Numbered from the stretch's first letter, positions 1 to 5,532 are shown. The stretch: DNA of 5,636 nucleotides from an uncultured Nocardiopsis sp. (GCA_937957845.1 CALGOD010000362.1:1-5636), one strand, 5' to 3'. Numbers and translations are program-made. The notes: generated by a model not told the origin, from the sequence alone.

Positions 1-1
1 C

Positions 2-373
2 GCCTGGATGGCCGAGCACGGCGGCGCCGTCGTCAACGTCTCCTCCGTGGCCGGGACCAAGCCCTCCCCCGGCATCGGCTTCTACGGAGCCACCAAGGCG
101 ATGCTGATCCACGTCACCGAGGAGCTGGCCGTGGAGCTGGGCCCGGGCATCCGTGTGAACGGTGTCGCCCCGGCCGTGGTCAAGACCAGGTTCGCCTCCG
201 CCCTGTACGAGGGGCGCGAGGACCAGGTCGCCGCCCAGTACCCTCTGGGACGCCTGGGCGAGCCCGGGGACATCGCGGCCGCGGTCACCTTCCTGCTCTC
301 CGACGACGCCTCCTGGATCACCGGTCGCACGCTGGTCCTGGACGGCGGCCTCACCCTGACCGGGGGTGTGTGA
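2..373 (+). CDS. SDR family oxidoreductase, C-terminal part (5' end outside window)
   Basis: This is the last 123 codons of a classical short-chain dehydrogenase/reductase of FabG-like type, a cytoplasmic NAD(P)-dependent enzyme that interconverts alcohols and ketones. The frame is open to the window edge, so the Rossmann nucleotide-binding half (TGxxxGxG) is missing from view. The catalytic part is present: NVSS with the likely catalytic Ser at visible residue 15, then Tyr28-Gly-Ala-Thr-Lys32 (YxxxK), exactly 13 residues after that Ser. It also has the usual RVNGVAP segment, the GRLGEPGDIA helix start, and the C-terminal ITGRTLVLDGG strand. The ATG at 8 is internal, because the family needs about 130 more residues upstream. 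The stop is one base before the next SDR, so the two are co-transcribed. The substrate is unknown; in this operon a keto/hydroxyacyl-CoA (LvaD-like role) or a 3-hydroxyacyl-CoA is a reasonable inference. Confidence 0.93.
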   Translation, partial: AWMAEHGGAVVNVSSVAGTKPSPGIGFYGATKAMLIHVTEELAVELGPGIRVNGVAPAVVKTRFASALYEGREDQVAAQYPLGRLGEPGDIAAAVTFLLSDDASWITGRTLVLDGGLTLTGGV

Positions 374-374
374 C

Positions 375-1151
375 ATGGAGCTGAACGACGCCGGAGTCGT
401 CGTCACCGGAGCGGGCAACGGTATCGGCGCCGCGCTCGCGCGGAGACTGGCCGCGACGGGGGCGCGCGTGGTGGTCAACGACCTCGACGCGGGGGCCGCC
501 GAGGCCGTGGCCGCCGAGATCGGCGGGATCGCCGTCCCCGGTGACGCGGCGAGCGAGACGGGCGTCACCGCTCTCGTCGCCGAGGCCGGGGCCCACCTGG
601 GCGGCATCGACATGTACGTGGCCAACGCGGGAGTGGGCGTGGGCGGCGGGCCCGAGGCCCCCGAGGCCGACTGGGACCTGGCTTGGCAGGTCAACGTGAT
701 GGCCCACGTGCGTGCCGCCCGGGAACTGGTCCCGGGCTGGCTGGAGCGCGGACACGGCCGCTTCCTGACCACCGTGTCGGCGGCCGGCCTGCTCACGATG
801 CTCGGCAGCGCACCGTACTCGGTGACCAAGCACGCCGCCCTCGCCTTCGGCGAGTGGATGTCGGCCACCTACGGCGACCGTGGGATCACCGTGCAGTGCG
901 TCTGCCCGCTGGGCGTGCGCACCGACCTGCTGGAGAGCAGCGGGGACACCGGCAAGGCCATCCTGGCCGGGGACGCGATCACCCCCGAGGAGGTCGCCGA
1001 CGCGGTGATGGCCGGTCTGGCCGACGGGCGCTTCCTGATCCTGCCGCACCCCCAGGTCGCGGACTACTACGCGGCGCGGGCCACCGACACCGACCGTTGG
1101 CTGGCCGGCATGCGCCGCCTGCAGGCCAAGGTCTTCGAGGAGGAGGCGTGA
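375..1151 (+). CDS. SDR family NAD(P)-dependent oxidoreductase
   Basis: A complete 258-residue classical SDR, the normal length for the family. The cofactor motif TGAGNGIG is at residues 11-18 and an acidic Asp36 ends the second beta strand (VVVNDLD), which usually means NAD(H) preference. Asp57 is placed to contact adenine and NAG lies at 84-86. The catalytic tetrad reads Asn107, Ser135, Tyr148 and Lys152 (YSVTK). I chose the ATG at 375, one base after the upstream stop and behind the GGGGG run at 362-366. A GTG at 366 in the same frame would add only three residues inside the previous gene and is less likely. The end overlaps the kinase start by 4 nt, so translation is coupled. Two consecutive SDRs suggest two different oxidoreductive steps or substrates. 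The family assignment is certain; the substrate is inferred only from context (hydroxyacyl- or ketoacyl-CoA, or a related alcohol). Confidence 0.95.
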   Translation: MELNDAGVVVTGAGNGIGAALARRLAATGARVVVNDLDAGAAEAVAAEIGGIAVPGDAASETGVTALVAEAGAHLGGIDMYVANAGVGVGGGPEAPEADWDLAWQVNVMAHVRAARELVPGWLERGHGRFLTTVSAAGLLTMLGSAPYSVTKHAALAFGEWMSATYGDRGITVQCVCPLGVRTDLLESSGDTGKAILAGDAITPEEVADAVMAGLADGRFLILPHPQVADYYAARATDTDRWLAGMRRLQAKVFEEEA

Positions 1152-2176
1152 GCGCACGACAGCCCGAGGACGAACTCCCGGGTCTGGACCTGGGACGGCT
1201 GCGCGCCTATCTGGACGGGGCCGTGCCCGGCCTGGTCTCGGGTCCGCTGCGGGGTCGCGTGGTCGCGGGAGGCAAGTCCAACCTGACCTACGTGGTCACC
1301 GACGGCACCGGCGACTGGGTGGTACGTCGTCCCCCGTTGGGCCACGTGCTGGCGACCGCGCACGACATGCCCCGCGAGTACCGGGTGATGACCGCGCTGC
1401 GCGACACGGCCGTCCCCGTGCCCCGCACCCACGTACTGTGCGAGGAGCCCGAGGTGCTGGGGGCTCCGTTCTACGTCATGGAGTACGTGGAGGGCACCCC
1501 CTTCCGTACCCGTGAGGAGATCGCCCCGCTCGGTCCACGGGCCGTGCGCGAGGTGGCCGAGTCGCTGATCGACGTCCTGGGCAGGCTGCACGCCGTGGAG
1601 CCCGAGAAGGTCGGCCTGGGCGACTTCGGCCGCCCGGAGGGGTTCCTGGAACGGCAGGTACGCCGTTGGCGCAAGCAGTTGGACGCCTCCCGAAGCCGTG
1701 ACATCCCCGGTATCGACGAACTTCACGAGAGGCTCGCGGCCACATTGCCCGAGCAGTCGGCGTCCGCCATCGTGCACGGTGACTACCGCCTGGACAACGT
1801 GCTCGTCACCTCGGAGGGGGACATCGGCGCGGTCCTGGACTGGGAGATGGCCACCCTCGGCGACCCGCTCGTGGACCTGGGACTGATGCTGGTCTACCAG
1901 GGCCAGCCGGTGGGCGTGGGAGCGCCTCCCGCCACCTCCGCCGAGGGGTACCCCTCCCCTGAGGAGCTGGTGCGGATGTACGCCGGCGTGACCGGGCGTG
2001 ACGTGTCCCGGTTGGGCTGGTACGTGGCCCTGGGTTGTTTCAAGCTCGCGGTGATCGCCGAAGGCATCCACTTCCGACACAGCCAGGGGCTGACCGTCGG
2101 GGCGGGTTTCGACCGGGTCGGCGAGATGGTCGCGCCACTGGTGGAACGCGCGCACACCATGCTCAAGGAGGAATGA
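1148..2176 (+). CDS. Phosphotransferase (APH fold), ACAD10/11 N-terminal-like kinase
   Basis: A 342-residue kinase of the aminoglycoside phosphotransferase/choline kinase fold, close in pattern to the N-terminal domain of animal ACAD11 and to LvaA of Pseudomonas. The glycine-rich loop is GGKSNLTY (41-48), followed by WVVRRPP (57-63), where ACAD11 has a similar Arg/Lys-rich stretch, and a conserved Glu in PREY (77). The catalytic Brenner motif is HGDYRLDN (210-217, Asp212 and Asn217) and the metal-binding Asp is in DWE (231-233). FYVMEYVEG is also typical of this subgroup. The frame is open back to 683, but that stretch overlaps the SDR. The GTG at 1148 is preceded by GAGGAGGAGG (1137-1146) and overlaps the SDR stop as GTGA, which settles the start. 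Known relatives phosphorylate 4-hydroxyacyl-CoA, so antibiotic resistance is an unlikely role. It directly abuts the acyl-CoA dehydrogenase gene, the probable next step. Confidence 0.93.
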   Translation: MSARQPEDELPGLDLGRLRAYLDGAVPGLVSGPLRGRVVAGGKSNLTYVVTDGTGDWVVRRPPLGHVLATAHDMPREYRVMTALRDTAVPVPRTHVLCEEPEVLGAPFYVMEYVEGTPFRTREEIAPLGPRAVREVAESLIDVLGRLHAVEPEKVGLGDFGRPEGFLERQVRRWRKQLDASRSRDIPGIDELHERLAATLPEQSASAIVHGDYRLDNVLVTSEGDIGAVLDWEMATLGDPLVDLGLMLVYQGQPVGVGAPPATSAEGYPSPEELVRMYAGVTGRDVSRLGWYVALGCFKLAVIAEGIHFRHSQGLTVGAGFDRVGEMVAPLVERAHTMLKEE

Positions 2177-3394
2177 ATGGACTTCGCCCACGACAAGGAG
2201 ACCGAGGAGCTGCGCGAGCGGCTGCTGGTCTTCATGGACGAACACGTCTACCCGGCCGAGCCCGTGCTGCAGGAGCAGCTGGCCGCTCGCGAGGACCCCT
2301 GGTCGACCGCTCCGGTGGTGCGCGAGTTGCAGGCAGAGGCGCGCAAGCGGGGCCTATGGAACCTGTTCCTGGCCGGCCACCCCGAGCACGGTGGTCTGCC
2401 CAACCTGCGGTACGCGCCCCTGGCGGAGATCACCGGACGCAGTCCGCGGCTGGCGCCCATCGCGCTCAACTGCGCCGCCCCCGACACGGGGAACATGGAG
2501 GTGCTGACGATGTTCGGCACCCCCGAACAGCGCGAGCGCTGGCTGAAGCCGCTGCTGAACGCCGAGATCCGCTCGGCCTTCGCGATGACCGAGCCCGCGG
2601 TGGCCTCCTCCGACGCCACCAACATCGCCACCAGCATCGTCCGCGAGGGCGACGAGTACGTGATCAACGGGCACAAGTGGTTCATCACCGGTGCGCTCAA
2701 CCCCGAGTGCGCGGTCTTCATCGTGATGGGCAAGACCGATCCGGGCGCCGAACGTCACCGCCAGCAGAGCATGGTGCTCGTGCCGCGCGACACCCCCGGG
2801 GTGTCGGTACGGCGCGGCATGAAGGTGTACGGCTACGACGACAGTGATCACGGCGGTCACGCCGAGGTGGTCTTCGACGACGTGCGCGTGCCGGTGGACA
2901 ACCTCATCGGCGGGGAGGGCGAGGGGTTCGCCATCGCCCAGGCCAGGTTGGGGCCGGGCCGCATCCACCACTGCATGCGCAGCATCGGCATGGCGGAGCG
3001 GGCCCTGGAGCTGACGTGCCGCCGGGTGCTGGACCGGGAGGCCTTCGGCCGTCCGCTGGCCGAGCAGGGCGTGGTACGCGAGTGGATCGCCGAGGCTCGC
3101 GTGGCCATCGAACAGCTGCGCCTGCTCGTGCTCAAGACCGCCTACCTGATGGACACGGTCGGCAACAAGGGCGCGCACACCGAGATCCAGTCGATCAAGA
3201 TCGCCACGCCCCGCACGGTGGAGTGGATCCTGGACAAGGCCATCCAGGCGCACGGCGCGGCCGGGGTGAGCCAGGACCTGCCGCTGGCGGGGTGGCTGGC
3301 CGGCGTGCGGTCCCTACGGTTGGCCGACGGCCCCGACGAGGTGCACCTGCGCTCGCTGGGCCGCGCGGAGCTGCGCAAGTACCGCCAGGAATAG
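2177..3394 (+). CDS. Acyl-CoA dehydrogenase, ACAD10/ACAD11-like subgroup
   Basis: A 405-residue flavoprotein of standard acyl-CoA dehydrogenase length. It has the N-terminal helical domain, then the middle beta domain with FAMTEP (135-140) and KWFITG (167-172) around FAD, and the C-terminal helical domain. In place of the usual YEGT segment carrying catalytic Glu it has ADGPDEVH, with Asp384 at the base position; this is the signature I know from the ACAD10/ACAD11 group. The ATG at 2177 follows the kinase stop with no gap and sits 5 nt behind AAGGAGG (2165-2171), so the start is secure. In ACAD11 and LvaC the paired kinase makes a phosphorylated acyl-CoA, and the dehydrogenase-fold enzyme removes phosphate to yield an enoyl-CoA. 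That chemistry is inferred here from pairing and motif; ordinary alpha,beta-dehydrogenation of a branched or unusual acyl-CoA is the alternative. It is the last gene of the operon. Confidence 0.95.
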   Translation: MDFAHDKETEELRERLLVFMDEHVYPAEPVLQEQLAAREDPWSTAPVVRELQAEARKRGLWNLFLAGHPEHGGLPNLRYAPLAEITGRSPRLAPIALNCAAPDTGNMEVLTMFGTPEQRERWLKPLLNAEIRSAFAMTEPAVASSDATNIATSIVREGDEYVINGHKWFITGALNPECAVFIVMGKTDPGAERHRQQSMVLVPRDTPGVSVRRGMKVYGYDDSDHGGHAEVVFDDVRVPVDNLIGGEGEGFAIAQARLGPGRIHHCMRSIGMAERALELTCRRVLDREAFGRPLAEQGVVREWIAEARVAIEQLRLLVLKTAYLMDTVGNKGAHTEIQSIKIATPRTVEWILDKAIQAHGAAGVSQDLPLAGWLAGVRSLRLADGPDEVHLRSLGRAELRKYRQE

Positions 3395-3417
3395 CGGATA
3401 CCGCCGGAGACGACGGT

Positions 3418-3444
3418 GGGGCCGGGGCCGAGCGCCCCGGCCCC
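3418..3444 (+). terminator. GC-rich hairpin, probable terminator of the SDR-kinase-ACAD operon
   Basis: GGGGCCGGGGC (3418-3428) pairs perfectly with GCCCCGGCCCC (3434-3444) around a 5-nt CGAGC loop. The stem can be extended outward from 3414 to 3448 with two G-U pairs. It begins 23 nt after the stop of the acyl-CoA dehydrogenase gene, as expected for a terminator. No T-run follows, which is common for actinomycete terminators but makes the call less than certain. Confidence 0.7.
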
Positions 3445-3472
3445 GCTGCCGTCCGTCGACGGTACCTCCAGC

Positions 3473-3534
3473 GTCACCGTCGACGGTCGACGATGCCCCC
3501 AGTGTCACCGTCGACCGTCGACGATGGCCCCAGG
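3473..3534. repeat. Two tandem 31-bp repeats in the convergent intergenic region
   Basis: Copies at 3473-3503 and 3504-3534 match at 28 of 31 positions; both start GTCACCGTCGAC. A degraded third copy is recognisable just upstream (about 3451-3472, CGTCGACGGT then ACCTCCAG). Five GTCGAC hexamers fall between 3455 and 3522. The stretch lies between the converging acyl-CoA dehydrogenase and TetR genes, and no gene covers it. Confidence 0.85.
3478..3523. terminator. 15-bp stem-loop formed by the two repeat copies, possible bidirectional terminator
   Basis: CGTCGACGGTCGACG (3478-3492) and CGTCGACCGTCGACG (3509-3523) are exact reverse complements, separated by a 16-nt loop (3493-3508). Either strand's transcript could form a strong hairpin here. 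It lies 38 nt past the end of the minus-strand TetR gene, so it could stop that transcript and back up the plus-strand terminator. There is no T-run. Each arm can also fold on itself (for example ACCGTCGACGGT at 3476-3487), so a protein-binding site is an alternative. Confidence 0.5.
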
Positions 3535-3560
3535 GGCGAGACCGTCGCAGGGCGCGTCCC

Positions 3561-4175
3561 TCAGGCCTCGGGGCGCAGCCCCGCCACGAGCAGGTCGGCG
3601 AAGTGACGGCCCACGTCCTCACCGGTGAGCGCGCCTCCGGGGTGGTACCAGGTGCTCAGGTGATGTACCGAACCGAAGAAGTAGTTGACGACCAGGTCGG
3701 CGGAGACGTCGTCGCGAAAGACCCCCTCACCCTGTCCCTGGGCGACCATGTCACGGAAGATCTCGTGGTAGCGGCGCCGCTCCGCGCGTACGGCGCGCTG
3801 TTTGTCCTCGCTGAGCTGGTGGATGGAGCGGAAGAAGATGACGGTGTCGTCCAGGTTGGCGACACTGGTGACGATGACGTCGGCCGCGGCGGCGCGCACG
3901 CGCTCCACCACCGGTGCGTCCCGCGAGGCGATGCGTACCAAGTGCTCGGTCTGCATGCGCAGCACGCGACCGTAGATCTCGTAGAGCAGGTCGTCCTTGG
4001 AGCCGAAGTAGTGGTACATCGCCCCCTTGGTCACACCCGCGGCGGCCACGACCTCCTGCACCGAGGTGCCCTCGTAGCCACGCTCGGCGAACAATCGGGT
4101 CGCCGCCCGGAGCAGTCGCTCGGGTACGGGTCTGTTCGCCGTTTCGGTGTCGGCCACCCGCTGTGCTCGTGTCAT
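3561..4175 (-). CDS. TetR/AcrR family transcriptional regulator
   Basis: A 204-residue TetR-family repressor. The N-terminal DNA-binding domain spans about residues 17-65: helix 1 LLRAATRLFAERGYEGTS, then helix-turn-helix EVVAAAGVTKGAMYHYFGSK (41-60), a textbook match. The rest is an all-helical ligand-binding and dimerisation domain that cannot be assigned to a ligand by eye. The general pattern resembles regulators of fatty acid, acyl-CoA or steroid breakdown, but many TetR subgroups look alike. The ATG at 4175 has only a weak purine-rich site (GGAAGAAAG) upstream; no better start is seen. The gene converges on the SDR-kinase-ACAD operon, so control of that operon by an acyl-CoA intermediate is plausible but unproven, since the operon promoter lies outside the window. 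Palindromes in its own leader suggest autoregulation. Confidence 0.93.
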   Translation of the reverse strand: MTRAQRVADTETANRPVPERLLRAATRLFAERGYEGTSVQEVVAAAGVTKGAMYHYFGSKDDLLYEIYGRVLRMQTEHLVRIASRDAPVVERVRAAAADVIVTSVANLDDTVIFFRSIHQLSEDKQRAVRAERRRYHEIFRDMVAQGQGEGVFRDDVSADLVVNYFFGSVHHLSTWYHPGGALTGEDVGRHFADLLVAGLRPEA

Positions 4176-4202
4176 CTTTCTTCCACTCCGTGCCCCGTCG
4201 TC

Positions 4203-4242
4203 CCGGTGTTACCGGCCGAGCCAGCATACCGACCGGCTGGTA
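4203..4242 (-). promoter_or_regulatory. Candidate operator region and promoter upstream of the TetR gene
   Basis: Two palindromes lie in the TetR leader: CCGGT-GTT-ACCGG (4203-4215, perfect arms) and TACC-GA-CCGG-CT-GGTA (4227-4242, 12 of 16 positions symmetric). Between them, on the minus strand, TATGCT (4228 to 4223) could be a -10 box; no convincing -35 is seen 16-18 nt upstream. The layout fits autorepression by the adjacent TetR protein. Confidence 0.45.
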
Positions 4243-4272
4243 CCCCCGCACGCGGGCGGTGGGTTCCCGGTG

Positions 4273-4488
4273 TCACAGCACGTCCGAATCGATCTTGCGC
4301 CCGTCGGAGTCGGTCAGGACACGGCGTCCGGGCTCCAGGGTGGACTCGGTGCCGCGGGCGTCGACGGTGAACCCCGGCCGCACCACGCCCGTGGCGCGCT
4401 CCGCGATGGCGGGGTGGATCCGCAGGACCACGCCCTCGGGGAGTTCGGCCGCGTGGCGTCGGGGTCCCTCGCCGTGCTCCTCCCGCAC
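4273..4488 (-). CDS. Small hypothetical protein, start uncertain
   Basis: A 71-codon frame from a GTG at 4488 to TGA at 4273. I do not recognise the family. Codon use is convincingly coding (nearly all codons end in G or C), whereas the longer overlapping frame (4172-4579) gives a low-complexity Arg/Pro/Gly product and is a shadow. The protein is charged and soluble-looking, with LPEGVVLRIHPAIAERA, a VVRPGFTVD stretch and a C-terminal DSDGRKIDSDVL. The GTG has only GGGG (4492-4495) in front of it. The same frame stays open and codon-biased for 35 more codons upstream, into a hydrophobic segment, with no ATG, GTG or TTG (see next entry). The true protein is therefore probably about 100 residues and may be secreted or anchored. 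It follows the HD-domain gene directly on the same strand, so the two are likely co-transcribed. Confidence 0.5.
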   Translation of the reverse strand: MREEHGEGPRRHAAELPEGVVLRIHPAIAERATGVVRPGFTVDARGTESTLEPGRRVLTDSDGRKIDSDVL

Positions 4489-4593
4489 GAACCCCGGCCC
4501 CGGTCCGGCGTAGAAGGCGAGGCGCTCCTGAACCTGGTCGGTGTGGACGGCCGACAGGAGAACCAGCAGGAGAACACACGGAACCGCCTTTCC
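4489..4593 (-). other. In-frame hydrophobic N-terminal extension of the small protein, with no standard start codon
   Basis: Between the TGA of the HD-domain gene and the GTG at 4488 the frame reads through AVPCVLLLVLLSAVHTD and then DQVQERLAFYAG, resembling a signal peptide or anchor followed by a mature start. Codons there are GTT, TGT and CTG/CTC but never ATG, GTG or TTG. An excellent ribosome binding site, GGAAAGG (4593-4587), stands 7 nt before a GTG at 4579-4577, but that GTG is one frame off. Removing one base, or adding a GT pair in GTGTG (4579-4575), would join the two into a protein of about 101-102 residues. A frameshift mutation, sequence error, CTG initiation or recoding are all possible. 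Confidence 0.45.
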
Positions 4594-5034
4594 TCAGGTC
4601 TCGGACTCCTCCAGGATCTCTCGGGCCCGGGCGTACTTGGCGCGCAGCCGCGCGGCCTGCTCCACGGGGAGTGCGGACAAGCGGCCCTCGTCGCGGTTGT
4701 GCGCGGTGTCGGCGAGCTTGACGAGCCTACCCAGGGGGTCGGCGGCGGCACGGCGCACCATGTCCTCGTAGTGCTCCCCCGGACGTCGGGTCACCGACTC
4801 CACCGCCCGGACGACCTCCTCCGGACAGCCGTGCGCCCGCAGGTCGTCGGCGGTCAGCGTGGTGTCCTCCAGAACGTCGTGCAGCACCCCCGCCATCTGG
4901 GCGCGCGTCCCGTGCGCGGAGAGCAGGTCGCGCACCGCGAACACGTGCTCGACGTAGGGCCGCCCGGCCCGGTCCACCTGTCCGGCGTGGGCCCTCGCCG
5001 CCAGCAGCGAGGCCTGTTCCAACGTCGACTCCAC
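4594..5034 (-). CDS. HD-domain hydrolase, small alarmone hydrolase (MESH1/SpoT-HD)-like
   Basis: A 146-residue stand-alone HD-domain protein, about the size of the hydrolase domain alone. The pattern follows the RelA/SpoT hydrolase domain and MESH1: RPYVEH with His30, LHDVLEDT with His52-Asp53 and Glu56-Asp57, and VKLADTAHN with Lys106, Asp109 and Asn113. His30, His52, Asp53 and Asp109 would hold the catalytic manganese, and the ED pair is the hydrolytic motif. Proteins of this kind remove the 3' pyrophosphate of (p)ppGpp or, for MESH1, also dephosphorylate NADPH. No synthetase or regulatory (TGS/ACT) domain is present. The GTG at 5034 lies 8 nt after GGAGAGG (5049-5043), a good start. The VOC gene is 52 nt upstream on the same strand and the small protein follows immediately. 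The fold is confident; the exact nucleotide substrate is inferred. Confidence 0.88.
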   Translation of the reverse strand: MESTLEQASLLAARAHAGQVDRAGRPYVEHVFAVRDLLSAHGTRAQMAGVLHDVLEDTTLTADDLRAHGCPEEVVRAVESVTRRPGEHYEDMVRRAAADPLGRLVKLADTAHNRDEGRLSALPVEQAARLRAKYARAREILEESET

Positions 5035-5086
5035 GACCGCCCCCTCTCCGTCCCGACGACCGTACCGGGAGGCGGGGCGGACCCGC

Positions 5087-5503
5087 TCAGGCCCCGAGGA
5101 ATCCGGCCTCGTACTCGGGCGAGGGCGGAACCGGGGTGATGACGTCGACCAGGACCCCCACCGGGTCGGCGACGATGAAGTGCCGCTGCCCGAACGCCTC
5201 GGTGCGAATGTCCAGTTCGGGGCGCAGGCCGCCCCGCACCACCAGACGTTCCCACTCCGCGTCCACGTCGTCCACCTCGAAGTTGAGCAGCAACCCCTGG
5301 ACGGGCCTGCGGTGGCCCTTGGGAAGGGTCGGATGCGTGGGGTCGAGCAGGGCCAGCTCGAAGACGGGTGGGCCGGGTCTGCGCAGGCTCACGTACCAGT
5401 CGGCCGCGAAGGTCTCCTCGAATCCGAACAGGTCGACGTAGAAGTCGCGGGACTCGGTGAGCCGGGGAGTGCCGATGACCGGATAGAAGCTGTCGAGTCG
5501 CAT
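5087..5503 (-). CDS. VOC family (glyoxalase/bleomycin resistance fold) protein
   Basis: A 138-residue protein of the vicinal oxygen chelate fold with two beta-alpha-beta-beta-beta modules. The first is YPVIGTPRLTESRDFYVDLFGFEE to FELALL, and the second is LLLNFEVDDVDAEWERL to HFIVADPVGVLVDVI (His108, Asp113, Gly116, Asp120). Members include glyoxalases, dioxygenases and antibiotic-binding proteins. The usual first metal-ligand His in the opening strand is not evident here (it reads FYPVIGT), so catalytic metal use is uncertain and a binding or sequestering role is possible. The ATG at 5503 lies 7 nt after GGAAGG (5516-5511). The gene is divergent from a probable regulator at 5582 and sits behind a promoter embedded in two operators, so it is probably induced by a small molecule that this regulator senses. 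HD-domain and small genes follow on the same strand and may be co-transcribed. Confidence 0.9.
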   Translation of the reverse strand: MRLDSFYPVIGTPRLTESRDFYVDLFGFEETFAADWYVSLRRPGPPVFELALLDPTHPTLPKGHRRPVQGLLLNFEVDDVDAEWERLVVRGGLRPELDIRTEAFGQRHFIVADPVGVLVDVITPVPPSPEYEAGFLGA

Positions 5504-5517
5504 GATGGCACCTTCCG

Positions 5518-5532
5518 CATACCAACGGTATG
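5518..5532. promoter_or_regulatory. Operator copy 1, CATACC-N3-GGTATG
   Basis: CATACC (5518-5523), AAC spacer, GGTATG (5527-5532) is a perfect inverted repeat. It lies at the expected transcription start of the VOC gene, between its -10 and its ribosome binding site, so a bound repressor would block initiation or early elongation. It matches the second copy at every arm position; only the central triplet differs. Confidence 0.88.

Noticed and set aside
366..374. GTG start for the second SDR
   Set aside because: It overlaps the end of the preceding gene and adds only three residues. The ATG at 375 gives the standard short SDR N-terminus and better spacing to the GGGGG run.
683..1147. Possible 155-residue N-terminal extension of the kinase from an ATG at 683
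   Set aside because: It lies wholly inside the second SDR gene in another frame and gives an Arg/Gly/Pro-rich product. The GTG at 1148 has a strong ribosome binding site and a 4-nt stop/start overlap.
1148..2176. Aminoglycoside resistance gene
   Set aside because: The fold is shared, but the sequence pattern and coupling to an acyl-CoA dehydrogenase fit the ACAD10/11-LvaA kinase group, not drug-modifying enzymes.
351..3253. Long antisense frames opposite the SDR, kinase and dehydrogenase genes (351-1157, 1067-2245, 2354-3253, minus strand)
   Set aside because: They have His/Gly/Arg-rich, low-complexity translations with no domain motifs, a usual by-product of high-GC coding DNA.
3451..3534. 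CRISPR array
   Set aside because: The 31-bp units are directly adjacent with no unique spacers, number fewer than three, and have no cas genes nearby.
4245..4256. CCCGC-AC-GCGGG hairpin as a terminator for the small minus-strand gene
   Set aside because: The stem is short with a 2-4 nt loop and no T-run. Such stems are common by chance at this GC content.
4172..4579. 135-codon minus-strand frame from the GTG at 4579
   Set aside because: Despite the good ribosome binding site, the product is Arg/Gly/Pro/Thr-rich shadow sequence that runs into the TetR start. The codon-biased frame is the one ending at 4273.
3603..5139. Plus-strand frames at 3603-4370 and 4147-5139
   Set aside because: They are antisense to the TetR, small-protein and HD genes, which have clear family motifs. 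The plus-strand products show no recognisable domain.
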